Positions 27,401 through 36,249 of a DNA stretch of 39,532 nt are shown here, piece by piece. The position numbers and the translations under genes are program-made. The DNA comes from Kiritimatiellia bacterium (GTDB lineage Bacteria > Verrucomicrobiota > Kiritimatiellia > CAIVKH01): NCBI GenBank assembly GCA_025054615.1, contig JANWZO010000022.1, forward strand, positions 1 to 39,532, read 5' to 3'. The notes under the pieces are model-generated. The model made no database searches, was not told where the DNA came from, and was given only the letters and a program-made list of their open reading frames with translations. Position 1 is the stretch's first letter. Every line of letters starts with the position of its first letter.

Positions 27401-27579
27401 ACGGCCAGATTCCGAAATTGAGCTCCGGGTCGAATCAGGAGCGTTGACCACGTCGCACCGGCGTCTGAGGACCGCAAAATATTCGTCGAACGAACGGTCA
27501 GAAACAAATCATTGGCGGGTGCGCAAATGAAACTCGCAACCCACGTCACGAATCCAAGCCAAGCGACTCGCTTCTGCAT
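21409..27579 (-). CDS. Giant secreted glycoside hydrolase family 9 (cellulase-type) multidomain protein
   Basis: 2056 residues. Signal peptide (about 1-22); a beta-propeller/BNR-like N-terminal region (about 24-318, with SSDAGATWS); 18 consecutive prolines (320-337); and a GH9 catalytic domain (about 345-860) with DLTGGWFDAGD (near 399), LGDNPYGLSYLAGY, HHRAA (near 782) and the general-acid Glu in GHQEPIIYSGG (near 837). Then come a Calx-beta-like module (about 1040-1150, ending TIEDDD), an abnormal-spindle/choice-of-anchor-like module (about 1155-1280), a nidogen-like stretch (SNGLIIFGTNF), a beta-helix or autotransporter-like Gly/Asn region (about 1610-1900), a calcium-binding DPDGDGIPNLEEW (near 1958) and a C-terminal Ig-like module ending FYRVRI. 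It probably hydrolyses beta-1,4-glucan or a related polysaccharide outside the cell. The substrate is inferred; N- and C-terminal regions are described only by appearance. Confidence 0.85.
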   Translation of the reverse strand: MQKRVAWLGFVTWVASFICAPANDLFLTVRSTNILRSSDAGATWSTLLIRPGAQFRNLAVSTDGFLFVNDLNANTTNARAIYAILITNGSFVATNVYDATGSFNTHPLGWHNGFVYVSAGSAGGSNVLNFGVSAFNGAHFASVPMQNAGISNWQANDFVFREVNGTNYVFMNGSSGPFLRRATVDATNGFLRSMISISNIPASGSFPSNFTGLDISPLGRMIVIGDNGIWMSATGAIASTTIVFSQAFAFSTTENTSTGDMGPRARDVVLIDTQLVAISDQYVYRFAFDDTLGTIQFMSANAHGYNTPSVEMIKAPSFFPPPPPPPPPPPPPPPPPPATNPPPASSLWTNGHNYSYALQTALLFYELQLAGRLPPTIRLEYRGDACLRDGSDVGRDLTGGWFDAGDGMVWTGNDAFGASLLAWSLVMHRPVFIQTHQYRIAMDRLREINEYFFKIVETNSAGSIERIYCGKGALRDSPPLDPAPVNDRTVGVPNEVIDTPVGGVPQSIRPSYWVDATVGGADVAGAVAAAMAASSIAFREYGDEAYADGLLATARLAMNWGLSNRNTSTSTRRMTSGSPVTITNYPGRLTNYWPRLLYAAAWLHRAEVAASTPGYSTQWIGIALSLYNEPGNARNRNRHWSDFRSGFEQNGAYALLAADTGLSPFVTEVNAYANFWLYARELSTDPRTTPAGFVSRSPGASWNINSLMDQAPPLLEWADSIYNTDAVQRSNLVALYTGTYTQGTKTNLCPVHQLDYILGDNPYGLSYLAGYASRNRSWVSNLHHRAAQFQYGGFGTPAADKAPWNTSVPWGALAPGPDGSDYYPAYVPLTSNVVYGHQEPIIYSGGLLTVLARNIARGSTNTWAPIETFPPWTPRSTNYWVESFFVEAYADTNGVIQCFVNNRASLPPREINTLGFRYYFTPDGVTGSAVVCSATGVGLLSGESVSTAGPFQVPGTSNWYFEIRLHNAYIVPGDYQRYRRRVQLEFSQPWGTFDRGNDFSGASIDASQKTIRNIPVYDTSTSPWTPLGGFEPSSGYIQFRRARINNFLEGAGAATVIVERVGGVQGTVSARVVCVSGTAAAEYDFFGPTGASAVVQWGPGQWGERIIAIPIVNDSYDEGRHEFSIRLDLFGASAGAVTSAIVTIEDDDWGGPADPGEPLVIFGNGRAIADGDATPDPSDHTDFGSALLYDPTGAVEHVFTIRNNNSTSYLYLAGPSPVSLSGPGAAQFAVLNQPLSPIPPGGSSTFAIRFSPTSAATHAAMVTVSNYFSPDLAYTFAIRGRGEGGQPILRAGAPALYEALPPSSSRSASFRIFNDGRAELTWSARLPTNYLVQTSTDPGGPSYDWLELTNIPGVATAEFENSSGTLTPNTSDRDDLVSRTISLGFEFPYFGTNRSRIRVSSNGLIIFGTNFVGQYANLHLPNTAASNDILAVWWDDLYLIGRTSQVYYARVDADTFAVTWHDVCYYSDRIARMSFQALLKRDGRIICQYKNVLRSPDAATSGYTIGLQGPPSVGLTHAYRVPTAESGVAIEFLPPPQTLYDVPGQPSDMVVIQGSSTGLVSPSAFHDLAFSLTSSGLLSGQIYPTILTITSNDTNAPEKRVLFSLAVTSVYDFASANVTNRPWESNGTWNATGRFPGPHDLIHITQGGGSLRVDGPRTIASLVISSAAPFAVSGHRFHGAGTGAVLTIQDKLIIQSGGLLVGSWSGVVRVVGDVEIRGGILGFSSNFANGRLDLTNAALVLAGGVFEPLQVVSGMILRAELGAGDLNLGNGGAQIRVPTTNWFTLTRRLTGSGGFIKSGTGNLLLSAPYADARGVLELRQGITRLGANEAWTSDILFNGGLLSVYGWTAHVGRLRLSTDSVLSFLNGGRLEAAASTGETWTGVLWVTNFTVGTSFLRVGKDRNGLTDAQRSLIRIQGGAVDQDANGYIFPVSAYTDLERWRLVHFGTPSNTGHAADAADPDGDGIPNLEEWIADSNPNASNAAFSVTAVSLDESTVEVWFDSSTGRVYTLQASDELHSGVWSNVAGQVDQPGSGSLTNLIGPAEPAKFYRVRIRVP
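26569..26622 (-). repeat. Proline-codon tract (18 prolines) in the GH9 protein
   Basis: Fifty-four bases encode 18 consecutive prolines (residues 320-337) with mixed CCN codons (CCA, CCT, CCG), followed by ATN and three more prolines. It separates the N-terminal propeller-like region from the GH9 domain and will form a stiff polyproline rod. Such a run should stall ribosomes without elongation factor P. The GC-rich, purine-rich strand is also prone to length change. Confidence 0.9.
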
Positions 27580-27890
27580 CTCGCCTTATATCCAAGCAAA
27601 CCAAATCGCAAGTCAGAAGGATATACACATAATGCAGATGGCAAAAATGTCTTCGCCTTCGATATTGGTAAGCATTTATGCTATTTGGCGCTGAAGCCCG
27701 TGGTTTCCGACTCGCTGCCGATCGAATGGCTCCACGGAATCTCTTCGCCGACGAAAACTCAGGAGCAACAGAGAAAACGGTGTCGGATCGAGGTACCTGG
27801 CCTTGATTTTTCTGGACATGATTAGGAACCCTCTCTAGGAATTTGCAATTTGTTAGCAATAAACGCGGCGCGCGACCGATCCTTCAGGCC
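27580..27890. other. Divergent intergenic region between the GH9 gene and the ATP synthase operon
   Basis: About 310 bases holding the promoters of two divergent units. On the plus side AT-rich segments near 27800-27865 (TTGATTTTTC, TTGCAATTTG) are candidate promoter elements for atp. On the minus side the GH9 ATG is preceded by AAGGCGAG. A minus-strand frame (27509-27859) overlapping the GH9 start has no recognisable product. No structured RNA was recognised. Confidence 0.45.
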
Positions 27891-28157
27891 ATGGCTGAGT
27901 CCAAATCAAACTCGGGTGCACCGGTTCATTCAGCCGCCGGACTCGGATTGCAACTGGCGGTCGGAATGGCCGTTTTCACCGGTTTGGGGTACTGGCTCGA
28001 CCAGAAACGCGGAGACGGAGTGTTATTGACGCTGTGCGGCGCCGGTTTGGGATTCATCTATATTTTGTATGAATTGTGGAAAGTCGCGCGAAGTACAAAC
28101 GCGAAAGGTGGGCCGACTCACCGGCCGCCCTCGAATGAGCATGCCCGTCGCGAATGA
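27891..28157 (+). CDS. atpZ: ATP synthase accessory membrane protein AtpZ
   Basis: 88 residues from ATG 27891; a TTG at 27843 would add 16 residues without family character. It has two membrane helices (GLGLQLAVGMAVFTGLGYWL and LTLCGAGLGFIYILYEL) with the LDQKRG turn between them, the pattern of AtpZ/'Fo gene 1' proteins that precede atpI in many atp operons. AtpZ and AtpI have been linked to Mg2+ supply or assembly of the c-ring. It is the first gene of the operon, and its end overlaps the atpI start. Confidence 0.82.
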   Translation: MAESKSNSGAPVHSAAGLGLQLAVGMAVFTGLGYWLDQKRGDGVLLTLCGAGLGFIYILYELWKVARSTNAKGGPTHRPPSNEHARRE

Positions 28158-28512
28158 CCAACGGATCATCGTGGGAGCTTCGCTGGCTGCTCTAGCCCTG
28201 GCGATGCTCGTCCCCGGTCCTTCTCTGCCCGAGGTCCGACTCCTTGGCGCGTTCATTGGAATTGTTCAGTCGCTCATCGGCCTTTATTGTTACCGCGTGG
28301 CGATGAACCGCAAACCGGCTGCAGTGGGTCTGGCCATCGGGAGCGGCGCTCTCCGCGTCGGGGCCCTTGTTCTTGCGGCAGCCGCTTTACTGTCCACGGG
28401 CCTTCCTGCAGTGCCGTTTCTCGGGTCGTTGTTGGCAGCCTACATAGCGATGATGGCCGCCGAGGTGATCCTCGTGGCCCGGTGGAGCCTTCGGACGTGT
28501 GAGACGAATTGA
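28135..28512 (+). CDS. atpI: ATP synthase subunit I
   Basis: 125 residues from ATG 28135 (a second ATG two codons later is equally possible), overlapping atpZ by 23 bases. It has four predicted membrane segments (IIVGASLAALALAMLVPG, LLGAFIGIVQSLIGLYCY, VGLAIGSGALRVGALVLA, FLGSLLAAYIAMMAAEVILV). Size, topology and place between atpZ and atpB identify it as an AtpI-type protein, a chaperone for c-ring assembly in some bacteria. The primary sequence is poorly conserved, so the call leans on context. Confidence 0.75.
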   Translation: MSMPVANDQRIIVGASLAALALAMLVPGPSLPEVRLLGAFIGIVQSLIGLYCYRVAMNRKPAAVGLAIGSGALRVGALVLAAAALLSTGLPAVPFLGSLLAAYIAMMAAEVILVARWSLRTCETN

Positions 28513-28514
28513 GT

Positions 28515-29312
28515 ATGGCCGAACCCGTTGCAGCCGCAGTCGACCAAGCCGTTCGAAACGAGGCCGTTATGGCCTATGTGCTGGGCAAGGCACAAAATTC
28601 GGCGTACTGGAAGCTGCCCCTCCTTGGGAAGGTTCACCTGCCGGAATGGCTCACGCTGCACGGATGGATGATGGTGCTCGCATCGGCATTCCTGATTGCC
28701 GCTTTTTATCTGGCCTTCCGCCGAAAGGATCCGGTTCCAAAGGGGTTCGCCAACCTGCTCGAGGTGCTAGTCCTGTTCGTCCGCGATAAAATCGCCATCG
28801 CCAATCTCGGGGAGGAAGATGGACGCAAGATGGCGCCGTTGCTCTGCACCTTTTTCTTCTTCATTCTCACGTTGAATCTGATGGGGCTCATCCCACTGTT
28901 CTCGACCGCAACCGCCAACATCAACGTGACGGCCGGATTGGCGACGACGACCCTGGCCGTGATGATCGGCGGCGCGATTTATAAAAACGGATTGATGGGC
29001 TTTTTGCACGCCTTCATGCCCCATGGCGTGCCGTGGCCTGTTCTGATCCTTCTCGCCCCGATCGAATTCATGGGAATGTTTATCAAAACGTTTTCTCTGA
29101 CCATCCGTTTGTTCGCGAACATGTTCGCGGGACATGTCGTCATTTACACTCTCATCGGTCTGGTCGTGATGTTCGGGCCCCTCGCCTTTCCCGCGATTGG
29201 TCTTGCAATCGGCATTTATGTTTTGAAGATCGTGGTCGCGCTCCTGCAGGCCTATGTCTTCACGTTGCTGTCCGCGATGTTCATCGCGCAGGTGCATCAT
29301 CCGGAACACTAG
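28515..29312 (+). CDS. atpB: ATP synthase Fo subunit a
   Basis: 265 residues from ATG 28515; a TTG at 28509 overlapping the atpI stop would add two. It forms the ion half-channels against the c-ring. The essential arginine of helix 4 is in FSLTIRLFANMFAGH (about 196-210), and the last helices (YVLKIVVALLQAYVFTLLSAMF) carry the conserved Gln of the channel. LTLNLMGLIPL is also diagnostic. Membrane segments are as expected. Confidence 0.95.
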   Translation: MAEPVAAAVDQAVRNEAVMAYVLGKAQNSAYWKLPLLGKVHLPEWLTLHGWMMVLASAFLIAAFYLAFRRKDPVPKGFANLLEVLVLFVRDKIAIANLGEEDGRKMAPLLCTFFFFILTLNLMGLIPLFSTATANINVTAGLATTTLAVMIGGAIYKNGLMGFLHAFMPHGVPWPVLILLAPIEFMGMFIKTFSLTIRLFANMFAGHVVIYTLIGLVVMFGPLAFPAIGLAIGIYVLKIVVALLQAYVFTLLSAMFIAQVHHPEH

Positions 29313-29372
29313 GCGCGGAAAAGGCCGGCAGGGTTTGAGGGTCCACGATCAGAAACAAAGGAGAGAGCAAGC

Positions 29373-29588
29373 ATGACTGCAGCAACACTGGCATCGATCG
29401 GCGCGGGACTGGTAACCATCGGCGCCGCGTTCGGTATCGGCAAACTCGCGGCGGCCGCGATGGAAGGCATCGCCCGACAGCCTGAAGCGGCCCCCAAAAT
29501 TCAGGGCGCGATGATCATCGCCGCGGCCCTCATCGAAGGCGTTGCGCTCTTCGCGGCCGTCGTCTGTCTGCTGGGCGTCCTGAAGTAA
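29373..29588 (+). CDS. atpE: ATP synthase Fo subunit c
   Basis: 71 residues forming the usual two-helix hairpin with the polar loop ARQPEA (about 34-39). The ion-binding carboxylate is Glu in AALIEGVALFA (near 55). In Na+-type c subunits a Gln in helix 1 and Ser/Thr after the Glu complete the site; here the aligned helix-1 position is Ile (GIGKLAAAAMEG) and the residues after Glu are Gly-Val, so proton coupling is expected. AAGGAGAGAG upstream is a strong ribosome binding site, in keeping with the high copy number needed. Confidence 0.96.
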   Translation: MTAATLASIGAGLVTIGAAFGIGKLAAAAMEGIARQPEAAPKIQGAMIIAAALIEGVALFAAVVCLLGVLK

Positions 29589-29597
29589 TCCGCCTTC

Positions 29598-30131
29598 ATG
29601 GCCGATTCCGCCACAGCCTACTCCGAGAAACCCGCGGGCAAGGGATCCGGCAACCCGATCGAGGTCAGCGCTCCGATGGTCGGCCTGACATGGTTGACCT
29701 TCGGTCTTCTTGCGCTGATCCTTTATAAGGTCGCCTGGAAGCCTGTCCTCTCGGCGCTCGATCGGCGGGAGAAGGAAATCCGGGATGCCCTTGAACAGGC
29801 CCGCATCACGCGAGAAGAATATGCGCGGCTGGAGGAGCGCCGGAAGCAACTGATCGAAGAGGCCGATAACAAGGCCCGCCAAATCATCGACGATGCGCGC
29901 CATGCCGCGGTCGAGGCCGCCCGGACGATTGAAGCGCGCGCCCGCGAGGAGGCGTCCATCCTGCTCGCGAATGCGCAACGCGACATTCGCATCGAACGCG
30001 AAAAGGCCATCGCGGACCTGCGCCGTGAAGCCGCCGACCTCGCCGTCGGACTCGCTCGCAAGGTCCTCGAGGACCAGCTTGATGAGTCGCGGGCACGCAG
30101 CCTCGTCGACCGCATGATCCAGCGCTTGTAA
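29598..30131 (+). CDS. atpF: ATP synthase Fo subunit b
   Basis: 177 residues. One N-terminal membrane helix (VGLTWLTFGLLALILYKVAW, about 28-47) is followed by the typical WKPVLSALDRREKEI and a long charged coiled coil (about 50-165) rich in Ala, Arg and Glu, which forms the peripheral stalk. The N-terminus before the helix is about 27 residues, somewhat longer than usual. It starts nine bases after atpE and is followed two bases later by atpH. Confidence 0.93.
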   Translation: MADSATAYSEKPAGKGSGNPIEVSAPMVGLTWLTFGLLALILYKVAWKPVLSALDRREKEIRDALEQARITREEYARLEERRKQLIEEADNKARQIIDDARHAAVEAARTIEARAREEASILLANAQRDIRIEREKAIADLRREAADLAVGLARKVLEDQLDESRARSLVDRMIQRL

Positions 30132-30133
30132 CC

Positions 30134-30667
30134 ATGCGCCGTTCCCCGGTCATTCGACGCTACGCCCGCGCCCTGTTCGAGTTGGTGCGGGAGGAACGCC
30201 GCCTTGACGAGGTGGAAGCCGACGTCCGCGCGCTCTACCGCGCTCTTCAGCGCAAGGAAGTCGCGGACCTACTCCTGGATCCCCGCGTAGCGCGAAATCG
30301 CGATCGAGTCTGGGGGGCAATCCTCGGACCGGGCGCCCAGCCCTTGTTGCTACGGTTCATCCGATTTCTGTACTTCAAAAATCGGATTGCCTGGCTGCGC
30401 GAAATCCTGGAGGAATTTTGCGCGCTTTGCGACGAGGCCCGCGGATTGCTGGTCGTGGAAATCAAAACCGCCGCCCCAATGCCGCCCGAGCAGGCCGATT
30501 GTCTGCTCGCGCGGTTGTCGCCGAAATTCGGGCGTACCCTTCGGCCTGCGTTTGTGCTCGACCCGTCGCTCATCGGCGGTTTTCGCATCCAGGCGCTCGA
30601 CCGGGTTGTGGACGCCAGTTTGAGCAAACAGTTGGAACGATTGCATCGAACGATACTTGCCTCTTGA
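30134..30667 (+). CDS. atpH: ATP synthase F1 subunit delta
   Basis: 177 residues, normal for delta/OSCP. It clamps the peripheral stalk to the top of the alpha3beta3 head. N-terminal RRYARALFEL (about 8-17) is the family hallmark; the middle is helical (LLRFIRFLYFKNRIAWLREI) and the C-terminal IGGFRIQALDRVVDASLSKQL matches the conserved delta tail (usually IGGxxxxxGDxxxDxS). It starts two bases after atpF. Confidence 0.92.
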   Translation: MRRSPVIRRYARALFELVREERRLDEVEADVRALYRALQRKEVADLLLDPRVARNRDRVWGAILGPGAQPLLLRFIRFLYFKNRIAWLREILEEFCALCDEARGLLVVEIKTAAPMPPEQADCLLARLSPKFGRTLRPAFVLDPSLIGGFRIQALDRVVDASLSKQLERLHRTILAS

Positions 30668-30676
30668 GGGACGACC

Positions 30677-32200
<1,524 letters not shown>

Positions 32201-32219
32201 CAAACGCATGGCGGGGCGA

Positions 32220-32235
32220 GGCCGGTTTGCCGGCC
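32220..32235 (+). other. Small stem-loop between atpA and atpG
   Basis: GGCCGG-TTTG-CCGGCC is a perfect six-base-pair, all-GC stem with a four-base loop in the 60-base gap. No T-run follows, so it is not a terminator; it could stabilise the upstream mRNA or adjust alpha versus gamma expression (alpha is needed threefold over gamma). Confidence 0.4.
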
Positions 32236-32260
32236 AAGGCCGACGCAAGGATCAATAGGT

Positions 32261-34613
<2,353 letters not shown>

Positions 34614-34649
34614 TCAAGGGTATCCGCCAAACGGGGGAACGAGAACTCC

Positions 34650-34979
34650 ATGAGCCGAACATTCAAGTTCGCCATTCTCAGCCCAGGCGGGAAGGCGTTT
34701 GAGGGAGATGCCGAATCCGTCAAGGCAACAGGCGCCCTCGGCGGATTTGGCGTTCTTGCTGGGCATGCTCCGATGATCGCAGCCGTGGTTCCGGGGGTTT
34801 GCGCCGTGCGGACCCTCGACCAAGGTGAAAAATATTTTTTTGCAGGAGAGGGCGTGCTCGAAGTCTCCAGATCTGGCGTGGTGATGCTGGTTGACGAAGC
34901 CTTCGCGGTGGACAATCCGATCGAAGCGCGGCAAAGAGCATCGGAACGTCTCCGTCTCGAACAGAGACCTTCCGCATGA
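34650..34979 (+). CDS. atpC: ATP synthase F1 subunit epsilon, short form
   Basis: 109 residues, compared with about 130-140 in most bacteria. The N-terminal ten-strand sandwich is intact (FAILSPGGKAFEGDAESV, GGFGVLAGHAPMIA, FFAGEGVLEVSRSGVVMLVD), and it alone couples the c-ring to gamma. The C-terminal helical hairpin that can inhibit ATP hydrolysis is reduced to one short helix (NPIEARQRASERLRLEQ). The stop overlaps the next start (ATGA), so the shortness does not look like a recent frameshift. It is the last atp gene. Confidence 0.9.
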   Translation: MSRTFKFAILSPGGKAFEGDAESVKATGALGGFGVLAGHAPMIAAVVPGVCAVRTLDQGEKYFFAGEGVLEVSRSGVVMLVDEAFAVDNPIEARQRASERLRLEQRPSA

Positions 34980-35350
34980 CCCCGACCCTATATGACCTGC
35001 TCCGGTGGGTCCATATTCTGTCGATGATCGGAGTGTTCGGAGGCCTCCTCGTATTCCAACTGGCTGTGCCAAAACCAATTCGCCGAGACCCCGCCGTGGT
35101 GTCAGCCGCAGTCCGCTTGTGGAACACGCTGCTCGCGGTGGGTTTTTTGTCCGCTGTCTGGATGTATCTTATGGCCGGAGGCCTGAATCTGGGCGGCCAT
35201 TATCAGGGCGTAGTCGGTTTGAAGCTCCTGCTCCTCATCGCCGTGGGCGCCCTGCTGCCGATCTCCAAGCGGCAAGAATCCGGGGATCGACTTCGAATGA
35301 TCTGTATCGGCCTTCTCCTACTGGCCTCCTTCTCAGCCTTTACGATCTAA
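34976..35350 (+). CDS. Small four-helix membrane protein, unknown function
   Basis: 124 residues; the ATG overlaps the atpC stop, so it is translated with the ATP synthase genes. It has four predicted membrane segments: LLRWVHILSMIGVFGGLLVF, a second near WNTLLAVGFLSAVWMYLMAG, GVVGLKLLLLIAVGALLPI and MICIGLLLLASFSAFTI. The first helix, with LRWVHI and a Gly-Gly, recalls DUF2269/CopD-type membrane proteins that carry a helix-1 His, but the match is not strong enough to name. A role with the ATP synthase is suggested only by overlap. Confidence 0.65.
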   Translation: MTPTLYDLLRWVHILSMIGVFGGLLVFQLAVPKPIRRDPAVVSAAVRLWNTLLAVGFLSAVWMYLMAGGLNLGGHYQGVVGLKLLLLIAVGALLPISKRQESGDRLRMICIGLLLLASFSAFTI

Positions 35351-35378
35351 GCGCACTTCGAGCCCTTTGCGTGTCCTG

Positions 35379-35696
35379 ATGATTAAGCGCTTGCAGAAGC
35401 GGTGGGGACTGAGCTCCAGCCGCGATCTCATTATCGTGTTTCTCGTTTTCTCCCTCGCAGGCCTTTCGATCCTACCTGCCCGAACCATCGTGTTTCAACT
35501 CCTCGGTGTAGGCGAGCAAACGCCGATTCCCCTTCGCGTGCTCATCTGGATTCTGGTTGTTTTCCCAGCTTACCAGCTATTCCTGCTGGGATATGGGGCC
35601 CTGTTCGGCCGATTCCAGTTCTTTTGGGAAAAGGAGAAGCGGCTTATACGATGGTTGGGCGGCCGGCTCGGACTCCTGCGAACCGGCGCGGGGTAA
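35379..35696 (+). CDS. Small membrane protein, DUF6787-like
   Basis: 105 residues from ATG 35379; a TTG at 35367 would add four residues. It begins KRLQKRWGLSSSRDLIIVFLVFSLAG and has about three hydrophobic segments (FLVFSLAGLSILPA, VLIWILVVFPAYQLFLLGYG) and a C-terminal basic FGRFQFFWEKEKRLIRWLGG. The KRWGL start and the FGxFxFFWxxEK end are the pattern I recall for DUF6787 proteins, better known from Bacteroidota. Function unknown. It follows the previous gene by 28 bases and is probably the tail of the atp transcript. Confidence 0.6.
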   Translation: MIKRLQKRWGLSSSRDLIIVFLVFSLAGLSILPARTIVFQLLGVGEQTPIPLRVLIWILVVFPAYQLFLLGYGALFGRFQFFWEKEKRLIRWLGGRLGLLRTGAG

Positions 35697-35788
35697 GAAA
35701 ACTTCTTTCTGGTTCAGGGAACTGGCCCCGTACACCGTTTTCCTCCGGACACGCTCGCGACTCGGTTTATCGCCGATCGGACATTTAT

Positions 35789-35989
35789 TTATCGTCGAAC
35801 AAGATACAAAACCAGAGATAGCAGCACGGAGAGAATCAGGCAGGTCATGAGGGGCAATTTGACTACATAATTTTCGCCCTGAATGGTGATGTCGCCCGGG
35901 AGCCTGCCAAATGGCAACTTCGTCAGCAGCGGCCAGAGCAAGCCCAATACAACCAGTATAAGACCTAAACCGATGATGATCCTTTGCAT
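35789..35989 (-). CDS. DUF2905 family small membrane protein
   Basis: 66 residues from the Met at 35989 (a first Met at 36016 would add nine and has no ribosome binding site). It has two hydrophobic helices (IIIGLGLILVVLGLLWPLL and LPLMTCLILSVLLSLVLYLV) separated by the diagnostic LPFGRLPGDI. DUF2905 proteins are short inner-membrane proteins of unknown function found widely in bacteria. It is convergent with the preceding plus-strand gene. Confidence 0.8.
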   Translation of the reverse strand: MQRIIIGLGLILVVLGLLWPLLTKLPFGRLPGDITIQGENYVVKLPLMTCLILSVLLSLVLYLVRR

Positions 35990-36249
35990 ACGTCCAATAT
36001 TACAATAAGGACGCATTGACAGGGGTCAATCAACCGGCAACCAAACCCGAGAGTCCCGACCTCATTGTCTTGCGCCCCCGGGGAAGCGTCCTTACTACAG
36101 AACTCGGCTTGTCCGAAGGCTCACGTTTTCTTCTAAAACTTAAGTCGGGCCGGCGATGGAATTCATCGAAGAAAAAAGAATGTGTCTTGCCGAATTCTCA
36201 GCCGCAAAATCCCACTTTGGCGTATTTTATGCTTCGACTCAACTAGGCA

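Noticed and set aside
26503-27447. 314-codon plus-strand frame inside the GH9 gene, beginning with an Arg/Trp-rich run
   Set aside because: The Arg/Trp run is the complement of the proline tract; there is no recognisable domain.
27509-27859. 116-codon minus-strand frame overlapping the GH9 start and the atp promoter region
   Set aside because: No family character, overlaps a clear signal-peptide start in another frame.
36016-36246. 76-codon frame with TTG start ahead of the propeller gene
   Set aside because: No recognisable product and no ribosome binding site; likely leader DNA. A small ATTGAC-AGGG-GTCAAT dyad (36015-36030) within it is too short to call an operator.
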